DNA from: Siphonodentalium dalli
Taxonomy: Eukaryota; Mollusca; Scaphopoda; Gadilida; Siphonodentaliidae
Length of the DNA: 64,000 nucleotides
Assembly: GCA_032622095.1 (NCBI GenBank)
Contig: CP136068.1
Span: 10,209,729 to 10,273,728 of the forward strand
Reading direction: 5' to 3'
Numbering within the stretch: position 1 is the first letter of the stretch; every line of letters begins with the position of its first letter. Below the pieces are notes generated by a model. It saw nothing but the letters and a program-made list of their open reading frames with translations. It had not been told where the DNA came from and searched no databases. A program made the translations under genes and the position numbers. Shown piece by piece: positions 30,962 through 43,339 of the stretch.

Positions 30962-31308
30962 TACCGCTATTCTCAAAGTAATTGACCAGAAAAACGGGGC
31001 GATACCCCGGTCATGACCGTGGTGATACCGGTAATAAACGGTAGCGGTATCGAGACGGTCATGGCGTGGAGTTACGGTATTGGGCGATAATGATACCGTG
31101 GTCTTTTAGCGGGCACCACATTAATTTTGTTGAATACCGCGGTGATTTTCATGGAACTCTTTTAGGGGAGGTATTTACTCACACATACTTGTTCGCGTTA
31201 ACAAGCGGCATCAGTACCGCAGTATTGGAGGATACCGCGGTATAGTACCGCCATATTAACGGGGTGACACCACGTTATTGGTGGTCAATTACTTTAAGTA
31301 TAGCGGTA
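30962..31308. mobile_element. MITE with TACCGCTAT termini (347 bp)
   Basis: TACCGCTATTCTCAAAGTAA, then TTGACCA, is matched in inverse at the right end (TACCGCTATACTTAAAGTAA, TTGACCA). The interior is full of TACCGCGGT/ACCGGTA palindromic words. Confidence 0.7.
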
Positions 31309-32064
31309 ATTGTCATGAAATCGACATTTCTCGTACAACAACATTTTGGAACAAAGTTACATACCGGTACCTTGAATAATTAGCCTAACTAATGTAGGTA
31401 CCAACCTGTGCTTTCACCATGACAAAAGATAACAAACTCTGATAATCAACACCCGAGTTACAAGGTGATATGCTCGGACAGACAGAGCCCTTGACTACCT
31501 GTACTGGTAAATGCCCTCCGGGGGGGGGGGGGTCAGAAAACATTTTCAGGCATGTATGCTGATTTTTTACTTTCGACCCTTGTTGGGACCCCCACCCACC
31601 ATGCGTCCAAATTTTTCCGACCATTTTTGGACACCCACCCCCTTTTAACACTAAAGCAGATTTGCGGGGGGAATTCACTGTAAACAGCTGTATATGAATT
31701 TCTGTGCATACTATTTGTCATGGATGTTAACATTGGCATGTAAATAGGAACGGGTCATTTTGGGGTCATTCGGCCAAAAAAACATGGCTGCCAGCGGCCA
31801 TCTTGGATTTCAAAATTTGCAACAAAATACAACACAATAACTGCCTGCAGTCAGTTTAGCAGTTAGAATTACATTATTTCTCTTATTCTAAGGTGTTTTA
31901 AGCCAAATTCATTGAAAAAACAGTCAAAAAACTTGCAGGAAAAAAGTTCTGAGTTGCGGAAAAAATTGTTTGTTAGTCCCATCGACCAAACCACCCACCC
32001 AGTGACCCACCCCCCGCATAAGTGCCTGTAAAAAATACCCCCCCCCTGCCCGACCCCCATAGGC
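31309..32064. other. Intergenic; G-run and an inverted AAGATGGC monomer
   Basis: A G-run at 31519-31531. At 31760-31815 on the minus strand there is a CCAAGATGGCCGCTGGCAGC copy of the satellite family found at 39410-41030. No gene supported. Confidence 0.5.
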
Positions 32065-32290
32065 ATAATATGATAATAACATGGGAGGAACAGAGGGAAC
32101 ATGGACTACCGGTGTACCTACATTTAATGATAATAACATGGGAAGGACAGGAAACACCGGCTACCTTCATCTAATTACTAGTATAATAACATGGGAATAT
32201 TAACAGAGGAAACACAGGCTACTTTCATCTAATTACTAGTATAATAACATGGGAATATTAACAGAGGAAACATGGGCTACCTTCACAGTG
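32065..32290 (+). repeat. Minisatellite of about 58 bp, four units
   Basis: AATAACATGGGAATATTAAC and CATCTAATTACTAGTAT recur. The last two units are nearly identical; the first two are diverged. Confidence 0.75.
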
Positions 32291-32305
32291 GTCAGTGATT
32301 TGTAA

Positions 32306-32633
32306 CATGAGAGCAGATGGTGCATAAATCACTTAATTTTTTTTTAAGTACTGAATTGTACACAACTAAGTGTAGCACACATGTTTTCCTCTACCAACAA
32401 TTAATCTGCCTTTGCTGTGATATCGCTTAATTGTAGGAAGCCACGTAAAACCACAAATATAAAATAAATAAATGAAAGGCAGTAGCAACATTGAGTAAAT
32501 TTTTTTGGGTTTTGTTGCTTTCCACAACTAAGGCGATATAACAATGAGGCCAGATCATTTGTTGTTGATGGAAACCATGTGATCTATGGTTAGTCACCTA
32601 CAATAGGTAGTCACGATGCACCGTCTGCACATA
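32306..32633. mobile_element. Foldback MITE (about 328 bp) with long arms
   Basis: The left arm (GAGCAGATGGTGCATAAATCAC, shortened here, and CACATGTTTTCCTCTACCAA) is matched by the inverted right arm (GTGCAGACGGTGCATCGTGA and CACATGGTTTCCATCAACAA). Arms total over 100 bp. Confidence 0.65.
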
Positions 32634-32649
32634 TCATATGTACTCCGCC

Positions 32650-32790
32650 GATCGGAAAGTTTTCTTCAGGCAAGAAGTTGGACAGAGGTCGCCACATAGG
32701 AATCGAACCCATGTCAGTCACTCGCTCAGGTCCTACAGCTTGGTGACCGGTACCGTGCTCATTGGACCACTGACCAACCCAGACACCACC
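32650..32790 (-). mobile_element. tRNA-like SINE head on the minus strand
   Basis: Minus strand shows TTGGTCAGTGGTCCAATGAG (A-box like TGGTCAGTGGTC) and, about 50 bp on, a perfect B box GGGTTCGATTCC. It is probably a SINE head, because no full tRNA cloverleaf fits. The tail is not identified. Confidence 0.6.
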
Positions 32791-33161
32791 CCCCCCAATA
32801 ATAAACAACAATGTACATATAGTACCGTATACACTGATACAACTACTATTTAAACATGAAATACATAGACGTTTGTCTCCTTAATTATGCAGCCATTGTT
32901 ATTGACCCAGAAACTCAAACCCAACAAATCGCTCCCAAAGTTCCATTGGTTTAATTTGGAAATCCTGAAAATGAAGTAACAATATTATACACGGTACTAA
33001 CTACTATGGACAAAAAAAGCAGCTCAGCATTTGCGCCAAGATTTTCGAGTGTCACTGTCAGCTAATGTATTGACATCCTGTTCAAACACCGCTGTTTTTT
33101 TGTTTTAATAATTTTTCGACTTTCCCAAATTTTAAATCAAACTAACAACATAGGGACTGGA
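32791..33161. other. Intergenic, nothing recognised
   Basis: No ORF or repeat with support. Confidence 0.4.
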
Positions 33162-33688
33162 ATACCAGCACCGAAGCCGACCCACCCAAACTCAGTTGCG
33201 GCAGTTTCTGACAAAAAATTTGCTTTAGTATATCTGGGATAAATCGCAACCATCTTTCATACTTTGCGATATCTTTGACTGATGATAAATCACAAACAAA
33301 TTTGGGTTCAAGTTTTGAAAACCCTCCTGTCACTTTCCAAATATCTATTTAAAAATACATGTTGATAAATTGCAAAACTTTGCGATAAATTGCAAACATC
33401 TTTACGATAGATCGTAAAATACTTCGCAATTTTATATAACAGAATAGCAATCATCTTTGCGATAAAAACTGTTAATTACTTTGCAAACAAATTAACATAC
33501 CTTTGCAATGGCAAAGGTAAGTGTCGCAAATTTGTTTGTGATTTATCAGTCAAAGATAATATCGCAAAGTAATTATCGCAAAGTACCGTATGAAAGATGG
33601 TTGCGATTTATCCCAGATATACTAAAGCAAATTTTTTGTCATAAACTACCGCAACTGAGTTTGGGTGGGTCGGCTTCGGCGCTGGTAT
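33162..33688. mobile_element. Foldback MITE (527 bp) with ~150-bp arms
   Basis: Left ATACCAGCACCGAAGCCGAC through ATCTGGGATAAATCGCAACC to GATAAATCACAAACAAATTT is mirrored by the right arm 33526-33688. The frames at 33142-33333 and 33508-33690 are two strands of the same arm and not genes. Confidence 0.8.
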
Positions 33689-34909
33689 AATACACATGTA
33701 TGACCTGGTTTAGCATAGAGTGGGGATTATAATCTTCCTGAGTGTGGCACAAACTTGGCCATGCATCTAATCCTGAGTTCACATGGTTTGGGACATAATC
33801 ACATTGACTGGTAACATTAAAGGTACTCAATCCGATAAAACTCCTCTCAATTACTATTTCAATGGCTTCGGGGGTCAAAAATATTTGATTCGAGTCGAGG
33901 AAGTCACCCATCAAAGCTCAGATTTGTTAGATATCGATTTTAGAAATCTATTATTTTTCATTATCGGGAATATTATCTGACCCAGAACTCAGTCAAAATT
34001 GCGCTGTTATTACCACTTGATTTTAGAGTTATCCATCCTTGTCTGTTTGAATAGATTTTGGAGTACACATCCAGAGCAGATTACGGCAGTTTAAAGTGAT
34101 GTGAAACGTAAATTGAACCTCACAATTGAGTTCCCTGCGTTATTCTGTGGAAAGACTGAATAAAATAACCCCCATACACGAAATGCCCTAACCAGATATC
34201 AGTTTGTACTAATTATACGGCCACGTAACTAACTATTTACTTTCCCTCAATCGGGACGAATAATTCCACTGTAAACGCGAAATAAATACACAAACGAGTT
34301 GTCGTGTGCAGTTGCGGAAACACCCGAACACTTCCGACTTGGTCGGGATTGAGTCGGCTTTCGTTCTCAGAAAATAGCTTCCGTGGAGGGAGGCCGTTTG
34401 CTGGAATAGCGTAACATCAGCTTAATAAAACGAAAAACAAGCGGTATAGTCAATTCGAATGGGAGGGATATAAAAGGAATTATTGCCTGAAATCACCAAC
34501 GGAAGAACATTGACCGAGTTATGAAAGAATTATAATCAAAGTGGTCATGATCGAGCAATGAACGACGGTAACAGTTGAAAATGTTACTATTTATAGAAAT
34601 TTGTAATCGTTGCAGATCGTTGACCGATTTTATGATCGAACTACAGCAGGTACAGTCTCGTGCAGAAAGAGTTGTCTTACATGTGTATTTCAAACTGTTT
34701 AATTACCTGTGCAATGCTACATGTGTGCCATATTGCTATTCACTATTCTAGTACAGACCGTATTTGTTTGGGACAGCGATAGTGATATAGCTATCCATAT
34801 GGAATTATGTTTTCTTCAATTTTTGAGTTTATATAGGCCCAAATAAATATACCATAAGATGGACTCAATCATTGACAGTTAAAATTGGATGGAAGTAAAG
34901 AAGTGTTGT
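33689..34909. other. Gene-free stretch
   Basis: Small frames without family signal. No repeat recognised. Confidence 0.45.
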
Positions 34910-36185
34910 GTATTTGCACTAAGTAAGCGCAATTGCTTTATGCTTAAGCGCAAATATTTGTATGCAAATAAATAATAAATGTAAAAAAGACTCCCATGTG
35001 ATTTGCTCTAAACTCAAATTAACTCAGGCCATAAAACATTACTCAAACATAGGTGAGGACTCCACCCAGATCCCATACTAAGATGGATGTTCAGACTGAG
35101 GAAACCAGTTGGAGATAGGTACATGTATTTGCTTAAGCATAATTCATTTCAATTACGCTTAAGTGTAAATGAAATCCACTTAAGCGTAAATGAGTTGCGC
35201 TTAACCGTAATTCATATACACCCCCATTGAACTCCACATACTCAAGCTGAAATGGATGCAACCACATTACTAATGCCAGTAAGTTAACATACATCAGATT
35301 ATACAAATATACATATAAGGTAAGACAGCCGATGAAATTATTGCTCTTAATATAATTCCAATGTATTATGATAACGCATAAGTCAATTATGCTTAAGCGT
35401 AAATGATTACATTAAGCGTAACTGATTTACGCTTAAATGCAATTAGTTAATATAAAATGTGAAAATGAATCATTTGCACTTAAGCGCAAGTATATGTCTA
35501 TCAATATATTTGCGCTTAAGCGCAAATACCCAACACTCCCTTACTTCCCTCTGATTGTGAATGATAGAGCCCATCTCATAGTATATTATCATGGACCCAT
35601 AGTAGTAGCCCCATATAATACTGAAACATTGAAGAAAAAATATTTCCATATGCATATATCAGCATCTCTGTCCCTGGTGTCCCATACTATTTGGTGCCTC
35701 ACTCCCAGAGCTATAGTGAGAATTGTTGCCTCACTCCCAGAGCTCTAGTATATTTTATTAAAGGGACATCTCCTACACAGATATATACCATTTCCATGGC
35801 CATAAATATGGAATTCGGTGTTACTGGGAACTCGCTTCCCTCATATGGTGTACTTATTGACTTGAAATTGGGGAAAACCCCAATTTTCATATTATCAGCA
35901 TCCCTGTCCCCAAGAATTTGTGTCTCCATCCCAGAGATCTAGAATATTTTATAAAAGAGAAATATCCTGCACATATCTCTACCATTTCCATGGTCATAAA
36001 AGAGATATTGGGGTTACTGGGGGGGGGGGGGTGCTTCCCTCATATGGTGGGTCTGTGCCATTTAAAATTAATTCAGGGGGGTGATATCAATGCATATTAA
36101 TTTTTATTTGCGCAAATGATTTACACTGAAGCGCAAATGATAGATGTTATTTTGCGAAATATTTGCGCTTGATCGTAAATGAATA
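34910..36185. repeat. Cluster of palindromic CTTAAG-centred motifs
   Basis: ATTTGCGCTTAAGCGCAAAT and variants (TTACGCTTAAGTGTAAAT, TGCTTAAGCGCAAAT, ATTATGCTTAAGCGTAAAT) occur more than a dozen times between about 34918 and 36180. They are not in strict tandem and are interrupted by a satellite block. Confidence 0.7.
35560..36065 (+). repeat. Second block of the A/B satellite
   Basis: Two to three diverged monomers related to 28230-30250 (GAGCTCTAGTATATTTTATT, ACATCTCCTACACAGATATA, TATGGTGTACTTATTGACTT), embedded in the CTTAAG motif cluster. Confidence 0.75.
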
Positions 36186-36199
36186 ATAAATGTGAAATG

Positions 36200-37000
36200 G
36201 GTATCCCATACATGAAATGCCGTATCTATATGCTATAGCGCGTATATCCTACAGGTCTGGGTGAACCACCGATCAATCAATAACAGCCCGATCGGGCTAA
36301 AGTAGACCGATCAGGCTAAAATAGACCGATCGTTCTTTCACAGCCAGCTTGAATCTTGGATAAAGGGAGTAGGCCTACTCTAAATTGTTCTTTCAAGTGA
36401 AATAGGCCTCCCATACATGAAACGCCTTATCTATATAATATAGCGCGCATACCCTACAGGTCTGGGTGAACCACCGATCAATCAATAATAGCCCGATCGG
36501 GCTAAAATAGACCGATCGGTCTTTCACAGCCAGCCTGAATCTTGGATAAAGGGAGTAGGCCTACTATAAATTGTTCTTTCAAGTGAAATAGGCCTCCCAT
36601 ACATGAAACGCCTTATCTATATACTATATAGCGCGCATACCCTACAGGTCTGGGTGAACCACCGATCAATCAATAATAACCCGATCGGGCTAAAATAGAC
36701 CGATCGGGCTAAAATAGACCGATCGGTCTGTCACAGCCAGCCTGAATCTTGGATAAAGGGAGTAGGCCTACTATAAATTGTTCTTTCAAGTGAAATAGGC
36801 CTCCCATACATAAAACGCCTTATCTATATCCTATAGTGCGCATATCCTACAGGTCTGGGTGAACCACCGATCAATCAATAATAGCCCGATCGGGCTAAAA
36901 TATACTGATCGGGCTAAAATAATCCCATCGGTCTTTCACAGCCAGCATGAATCTTGGATAAAGGGAGTAGGCCTACTCTAAATTGTTCTTTCAAGTTACA
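36200..37000 (+). repeat. Tandem array of four units, about 186-206 bp
   Basis: CCCATACATGAAACGCCTTA and TACAGGTCTGGGTGAACCAC recur at near 36210, 36410, 36596 and 36802. Inside each unit a shorter motif CCGATCGGGCTAAAATAGA is repeated two or three times; the differing copy number explains unit-length variation. Confidence 0.85.
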
Positions 37001-38160
37001 ACCATTTTTTTGTAAAAAAATTATTCTTATTCATTTTGAAACTAATGAAAGACAATTTTGAAACTAACGAAAGACAATGTATAATTTTTTGCTGGTATAT
37101 TCATCATAAATTTGAACAAATCTTCAAGCAAACAAAATTTCAATATTCAAGAAATCTCTTACAACAGTGTCAGGAAGACCAATCGATCTAGCTCAGCACG
37201 ATTGGTCTATTGTGATGTCAAATATTATTGAAATATTGCTTATAATTTACATTTACAGAAGTCAATAATTCGCATGCAGATAACTTCACCTTGTATTCGG
37301 CCAAATATGTTGACGTTAGATTAGAAGGCAGAATTCCCAGATTTGTTTATTATTGGTGAACCTGGATAATTTCGGAGGTGTGCCAATCGTCTTTTGCACA
37401 CTGTGAATACGTACTCATTCTCTCCTAAATTTGCAAAAATTCTATATATATATAAAATTAAATATATATACAGAGTGTGAAAACTTTGTTAGTTGCCAAA
37501 TAATTGTCGACATTTTACTTAGAAAACTTGAATGCAAAAACTATGATAGGCCCCCTATTATTATTTTTTTTTTCTTCTCTTTTTGTTGAATCTACTTTCG
37601 TTATCGACATGCCGGCCTTTGTTTTGGCTGTTCTCCCAGTCGTGCGTGCCAGCCGATCGTCGTTATTCGGGTGGTTCCGATTTCCTCCGAATATAATTCC
37701 ATGAGACTCCGCGCGCTGATTCGCTCCGAAAATGTGTTAGTATCTGAGAAGATTTCTTACTCTGATCGCAGTTTTCAACAATTTAATACAGGGCGAGTAC
37801 CGCACTAATAATATGCCACATTGGGGTTTTCTTTCTAGTTTTTTATGACCTTTCTTGTGGTATATCGGGCACAGTTCTGTCTGACATCAAATATATGCCC
37901 ACCGGGAGTGAAGCTAATGACTTTAAGGCAATTATTAGTACTCATCTCGAGTAAATAACAAATTTCAAAAATCAATATTTAATAACTCTGAGCTTGTACC
38001 CCCAAAGCCAAAGAAATAGTAATATAGGACCATCTGATCGGTTTGTTGTTGTTGGAATCTGTTGAGATGGGGACCCTCTGTTCGGATTGAGTACCTTTAA
38101 GTTAGTTGGTATTCAGATCTCTTATAGGAAACATGTGTTACTAAATATTTACTGGACACA
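37001..38160. other. Gene-free stretch
   Basis: Only a 66-codon frame at 37504-37704 with a hydrophobic run; no start context or family signal supports it. Confidence 0.4.
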
Positions 38161-38244
38161 GAACGAATCGTGTTATGTTCCAGGTTTTCTGCTGTGATGA
38201 CTCGCTTTCACATGCCCAAGTTGTACCCAGTAACCAAGTTATCC
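38161..38244 (+). repeat. Left arm of an inverted pair flanking the 39-41 kb satellite
   Basis: GAATCGTGTTATGTTCCAGG, then TTTCACATGCCCAAGTTGTA and AACCAAGTT. It is the reverse complement of 41697-41770 with a short gap. Confidence 0.75.
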
Positions 38245-39035
38245 CGACAATCTTGCAAACAATCTTCTGATGTGAACCCATCCCCTCTCATATCGACAAA
38301 CCCATTTACACATCATGTCGTTCTGTGTATTTATGGAATTTTCAGGTTCAGATACCGGGTACCGGTATATAGAACCATGGTTTATGAATATATCTAGGTT
38401 ATTAGGCCTGAGCATTGAGGGGCAAGGGGGGGTGGGGGAGGGGGGTGCAAGGTGCGAATGGAATTAAGTTCGATGAAGGGTTGTGGCCTGTAGGGTGTGC
38501 CAAAGAATTTAGTGATGCAAAGAGTAAAACACAAGATACCTGCTAGTGGCCATGTATTTCATCGAAAATTGTTCAAATTCAATCGTTCCCATCTAGAGGT
38601 GATCCCAAACATACATGTAGTAATGTACCCTTAAATTTTCAAAACATTTCACCAATAATTAAGAAACTGACCTTACATTCATTCCTCGCGCCAAACTAAA
38701 TTTATTTTAGAGTACTGACGTCTTCAATGGTTGACGTCCCCACGTAATTCCTTGAACCAAATGATTTTTGTGTCAGCGAAATGTGCACATGGCGATCGCA
38801 AAATTATCTTGCTCGAACCGAAAAGCCATTTTAATTCTTAATCGCGCACGCCTTATCCATATACCATATCACGAATAAACAGACGCTCTTTATTTGGCAC
38901 GCTTAAGGAAATCGGGACCGTGGTAAATTAGAACCGATTTATTTTCAATTTCAGATTAATATTTTCCATGCGCAATATGTCAGTCTATTGTCAGATAATT
39001 TACAATGCTCAGTTGCGATACGGACGCTAGGTTTT
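38245..39035. other. Intergenic with one satellite monomer (38505-38620)
   Basis: G-rich run at 38417-38447. A diverged AAGATACCTGCTAGTGGCCA monomer belongs to the ~160-bp family. No gene. Confidence 0.5.
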
Positions 39036-39230
39036 ACTGTGGTTTAAACTTACACAGCGGTAGTGGCACCAAAAACTCAACCGCGACCACGCGGTTGCCC
39101 GCGTTTTCAATACCGCGGCTGACCGCGTTATTACACCGCGGTCAGGCGTTATTACACCGCGGTCAGGCGGTATTACACCGCAGTCAGGCAGTATTACACC
39201 GCGGTCATACCGCATGTCAACCTCGTTAAG
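39036..39230. repeat. 21-bp tandem repeat of ACCGCGGTCAGGCGTTATTAC type
   Basis: About four units between 39120 and 39215 of roughly ACCGCGGTCAGGCGGTATTA, preceded by CCGCG-rich palindromes. GC-rich island in AT-rich DNA. Confidence 0.8.
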
Positions 39231-39409
39231 GAGGGTCGATTAATTAGAGCATAGCTGTACTTCATATAATGAAAGTGTCAATGACACTGTACCTCAACTT
39301 GGAAAGGGAATAATTTAATGTGGAGCGATTAGGGGTGCGGAAAGTTGAAATGTCTAAGTAATACTAGATTATCAACATGAAGAGATACATATACCGGTAC
39401 ATGTATACC

Positions 39410-41030
39410 GGTATATAAAAAAGTTAAATCCAAGATGGTTACAGATGTAAAATCCAGGTGGCTATGTTTTCCAATAAAATTTAAAAACATTTGATAGCTT
39501 CCATCTAGTAAGATCAATATCAAGATTAATATGAAGTCTGGAGATGATCGGATGAGGGAAGTGGACTGTAGGGTGTGCCAAAGGATTTTGTCATGCAAAG
39601 AGTAAAATCCAAGATGGCTGCCAGTGGACACATTTTAAGACCAAATGAACCTAAAATGACTTGTTATCTACATGCCTGTGTCAACAGCCATGACAAATTT
39701 CATGATGATCCGATTAAAGGTACGACCTGTAGCCCATGCCAAAGGATTTAGTCATGCAAAGAGTAAAATTCAAGATGGCTGCTGGCGGCCATGATTTTGG
39801 CCGAATAACCTAAAAATTACTCGATCTCATCTACATGTCAACATCCATGACAAATTTCACAATGATCTGACAAAAGGTGCGTTCTGTAGCACGTGCCAAA
39901 GGATTTAGTCATGCAAAGTGTAAAATCCAACATGGCTGCTGGCGGCCATGTTTTTTTGGTCGAATGACTGGACAATGACTCGTTCCCATCTACATGTCAT
40001 ATTTAACAACCATGACAAATTTCATGATGATCTGACCAAAGGTTAGACTTGTGGCCTGTGTGAAAGGATTTAGTCATGCAAAGAGTAAATTCCAAGATGG
40101 CTGCCAGCGGCCATGTTTTTTGGCCGAACGACCCCAAAATTACTCGTTCCCATCTACATGTCAATATTAACACCCATGACAAATTTAATGATGACCAGAC
40201 GAACAGTAGCCTGTGCTAATGGATTGAATTTTGAAATCAAGATGGCCGCGGGCACCCATGTTTTTTTGTCCGAATGACCCCAAAATGAATCATTCCCATC
40301 TACAGTCCAATTTAAACAGCCATGACAAATTTCATGATGATCAGACTAAAGCTACGATCTGTAGCCCGTGCTAAAGGATTTAGTCATCCAAAGAGTAAAA
40401 TCCAAGATGGCTGCTGGCGGCCATGTTTTTTGGCCAAATGACCCCAAAATGACTCGTTCCTATCTACATGTCGTTGTCAACATTCATGACAAATTTTATG
40501 ATGATCTGACTAAAGGTACGACCTGTAGCCCGTGCCAAAGGATTTAGTCACGCAAAGAGTAAAATCCAAGATAGTCAGCTGAGATAGCTGCCAGCGGCCA
40601 TGTTTTTTGGCCGAATGACCCCAAAAGTACTCGTTTCCCATCTACATGTAAATATTAACATCCATGACAAATTTCATGATGATCCGACCAAAGGTACAAC
40701 CTGTAGGGCATGCCAAATAATTTAGTCATGCAAAGAGTAAAATCCAAGATGGCTGTCGACGGCCATGTTTTTTGGTCGAATGACCCCAAAATTACTCGTT
40801 CCCATCTACATGTGAATATTAACATCCATGACAAATTTCATGATGATCAGACGAACAGTACGACCTGTAGACCGTTCTAATGGATTGAATATTGAAATCC
40901 AAGATGGCCGCTGGTCACCATGTTTTTTTATCCAAATGAATCGTTCCGGTCTAAATGTTGATGTCAACAGCTATGTGAAATTTCATAATGATCTGACCAA
41001 AGGTACGACCTGTAGCCTGTATTGTTGACG
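39410..41030 (+). repeat. Satellite array, about 160-bp units (CCAAGATGGCTGC family)
   Basis: CAAGATGGCTGC recurs about every 146-179 bp, at roughly 39611, 39772, 39929, 40093, 40239, 40403, 40566, 40745 and 40899. The companion words GATTTAGTCATGCAAAGAGT, ACTCGTTCCCATCTACATGT and CATGACAAATTTCATGATGA keep the same order. Single copies lie at 11420, 31760 (minus) and 38505. Confidence 0.9.
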
Positions 41031-41244
41031 AATTACGCACACACGCATACATGTACACACAGACGACAAAGCCATGGCAATAGCTCAAACTTTACAAAGT
41101 AAAGTTGACCTAATAATGTGGGCGGTGTAAGGCAGCGTTTGTTTGCATATGGTATCTTGGTGTTGATGATTAACGAAAATACCATATGGCACTAGTCTCC
41201 CAGATGCCTCGGGTTTATGTACCATAAGCTTTCTCACCAAGCTT

Positions 41245-41640
41245 TTTACCCTGCTGGGTAAAACAAGTGTCCCACTTAACCACGGTGCGGTTATCATTGC
41301 CACCGCGGCCGAAATGCAACTACCGGTACATCGCGGCTCAACCGGCTAACTACAGTTGGGCCGCTGTGTATTTGCCATTCGGCCATGGTGTAGTTACCGC
41401 TGTGTACATTCATTAAACTGAAAAAAGACAATACAAACCAGAAATCTAACCACGGTGTACATGCCATGCGGCCCTGTTGTAGTTGCTTTTCGGCCATGGT
41501 GTACATGTGTACTTGACGTTTGGCTGCGGTGTACTTGCCGCTCATCCGCGGTGCTCAACTGCAGTTACAAACTCTGACACCACGGTCGAACGGCAAATAC
41601 ACCGCGGTGCCAATGGACACTTGTTTTGTCCAGCAGGGTA
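41245..41640. mobile_element. Inverted-terminal element with ACCGCGGT-rich interior
   Basis: TACCCTGCTGGGTAAAACAA, then GTGTCC, is matched in inverse by GGACACTTGTTTTGTCCAGC, AGGGTA. The interior carries many degenerate GCCGCGGT/CGGCCATGGTGTA words. Confidence 0.55.
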
Positions 41641-41696
41641 CATCAGCCAGGGCAACCCAGAAGTTAACGGTCTAACCTGGGCTTCCTAGATGGTAG

Positions 41697-41770
41697 GGGC
41701 AACTTGGTTAGTGGGTACAACTTGGGCATGTGAAAGCAAGTCATCACCTGGAACATAACACGATTTGTTC
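41697..41770 (-). repeat. Right arm of the inverted pair
   Basis: Reverse complement of 38161-38244 (AACTTGGTTAGTGGGTACAA, CTTGGGCATGTGAAAGCAAG). Together the arms enclose 3.6 kb of satellite and GC-rich repeats. Confidence 0.75.
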
Positions 41771-42168
41771 TGACTTAACCCGAGGTCAGCCAATAATAGA
41801 ATGTTTGCGTCATGTGAGTGTTTAGTGATTTATATAGCCACACAATGTTGACCGAAACGAAACCTTGCTTGAGTCTTGACAGTTAGTTTTGCAAATGTTC
41901 GTATACTAATATTATATCACGACATACTGTCCATACTGAAGTATTGCATTATTATGTATTTTTCGCAACATTACATTTTCTACCTGGTTTTTAGGCACGT
42001 CATTGAAATTTGCATGCATCTTTTTTTATCTCGATTCCATCATTTCCTAATTTCTGATGATTGGTTGGTGATTATCACAATACGCCAGGGGCAGGTGAAC
42101 ACTGTGCATGCATACTGTACTAGTAACTATCACAAGTATAACATACTGTGGGAACAACTTAGTGTATG
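41771..42168. other. Intergenic, nothing recognised
   Basis: The 123-codon frame at 41876-42247 crosses the start of an inverted repeat and lacks any family signal. Confidence 0.4.
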
Positions 42169-42320
42169 TTCAGACGACCACGATACAATCGTAAGTGGAG
42201 GAATAGTTTGTTTGAACAGAGGATTGCAATCTCATCGTACATTATGATAGCATATGTTGTTCTAAAGAATGTGATTGACTACCCTACGACCATTGCCAGC
42301 TACGATTTTTACGTACACAC

Positions 42321-43313
42321 GGCTGTCGGCCTGTAACGATATGCTTGGTCACGATACAATATGTATCGCGATACGGGGCCAATGATACAATACGTATTGT
42401 GATAGGCAAAATTTTATCCCACGAGTAAATAGCTATTCAACACTCCAAATTTGCACACTCTCAGATTGAGTTTTAATGATAGTTTTTCTAATATTACTGT
42501 GGACTTTCATAATTGTTTAGTTATATGTGTATTGTAGTATGTAGTAATGTAGTATGCTCGTACACATCCGGAAATACCAGTACAACATGACATATTGATA
42601 CTGAAGACGGTAAAAGAGTTGAAAAGTTTCTCACTCATCTGTTTATATATCATATAATCACAACAGCTGGCTGAGAATGATGTCGTTTCAAATGGTGTGA
42701 CATGTTGGTCGTAACACCAGTCTTGTAAGAGGTTGCCGTCGAACATAATTTGCAGATCGTTTTAGTTCTGTCTGTCTTAATGCATGGCTTTCCATCCCCA
42801 AAGGGTTACGTCCCAAAACCGACATACTGCCAGATTTTCTACCTGTAGACCGCTGTCGGATTGACAAGTTTTAAGCTTTCTTGAGCAGACATCTTTCCAC
42901 GGCCCACGTGTTGTTGTTTTGCGCAGACGATATATCCAATATACTAGTATTTGATTGATTGAAATCACAGCAGTTCATCAAATTAAACCAATCAGAGCAT
43001 GGCTTACAGTCTGAGGCTAGGTTACGTAGGTCAGTCATATCACTTCCGCAAACGTTTGTGTCAAAGGTCAAAGTGCGAGCTCACGGAAACATACGAAATT
43101 TACAGATTTACTTCCAATAAAACTTCGTAAGCATTCACAGCTTACGGAAACGAACGAGGGGTCCCGATTTACTTCGGATGGTAACTGCATAATACGGAAG
43201 CGGAACTGTATCGTAGTGTATCGAAATTACAGACAAATGAATCGCGTATAGAATCATGAATGACGAATCGCGATGAATCGAAATCACGATGAATCGTTAC
43301 AGGCCTATACAGC
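42321..43313. mobile_element. Inner hAT-like MITE (GGCCTGTAACGAT termini)
   Basis: GGCTGTCGGCCTGTAACGAT at the left pairs with GCTGTATAGGCCTGTAACGA at the inverted right end. Both are followed by CACGAT/TATCGCGATACG-type words. 'GTAACGATAC...CGCGATACG' termini are familiar from hAT-type non-autonomous elements. Confidence 0.55.
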
Positions 43314-43339
43314 TGCGATTACATCGCAAGTGGAGGTAA

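Noticed and set aside
33142-33690. Related 63-aa and 60-aa ORFs on opposite strands
   Set aside because: They are the two arms of one foldback MITE.
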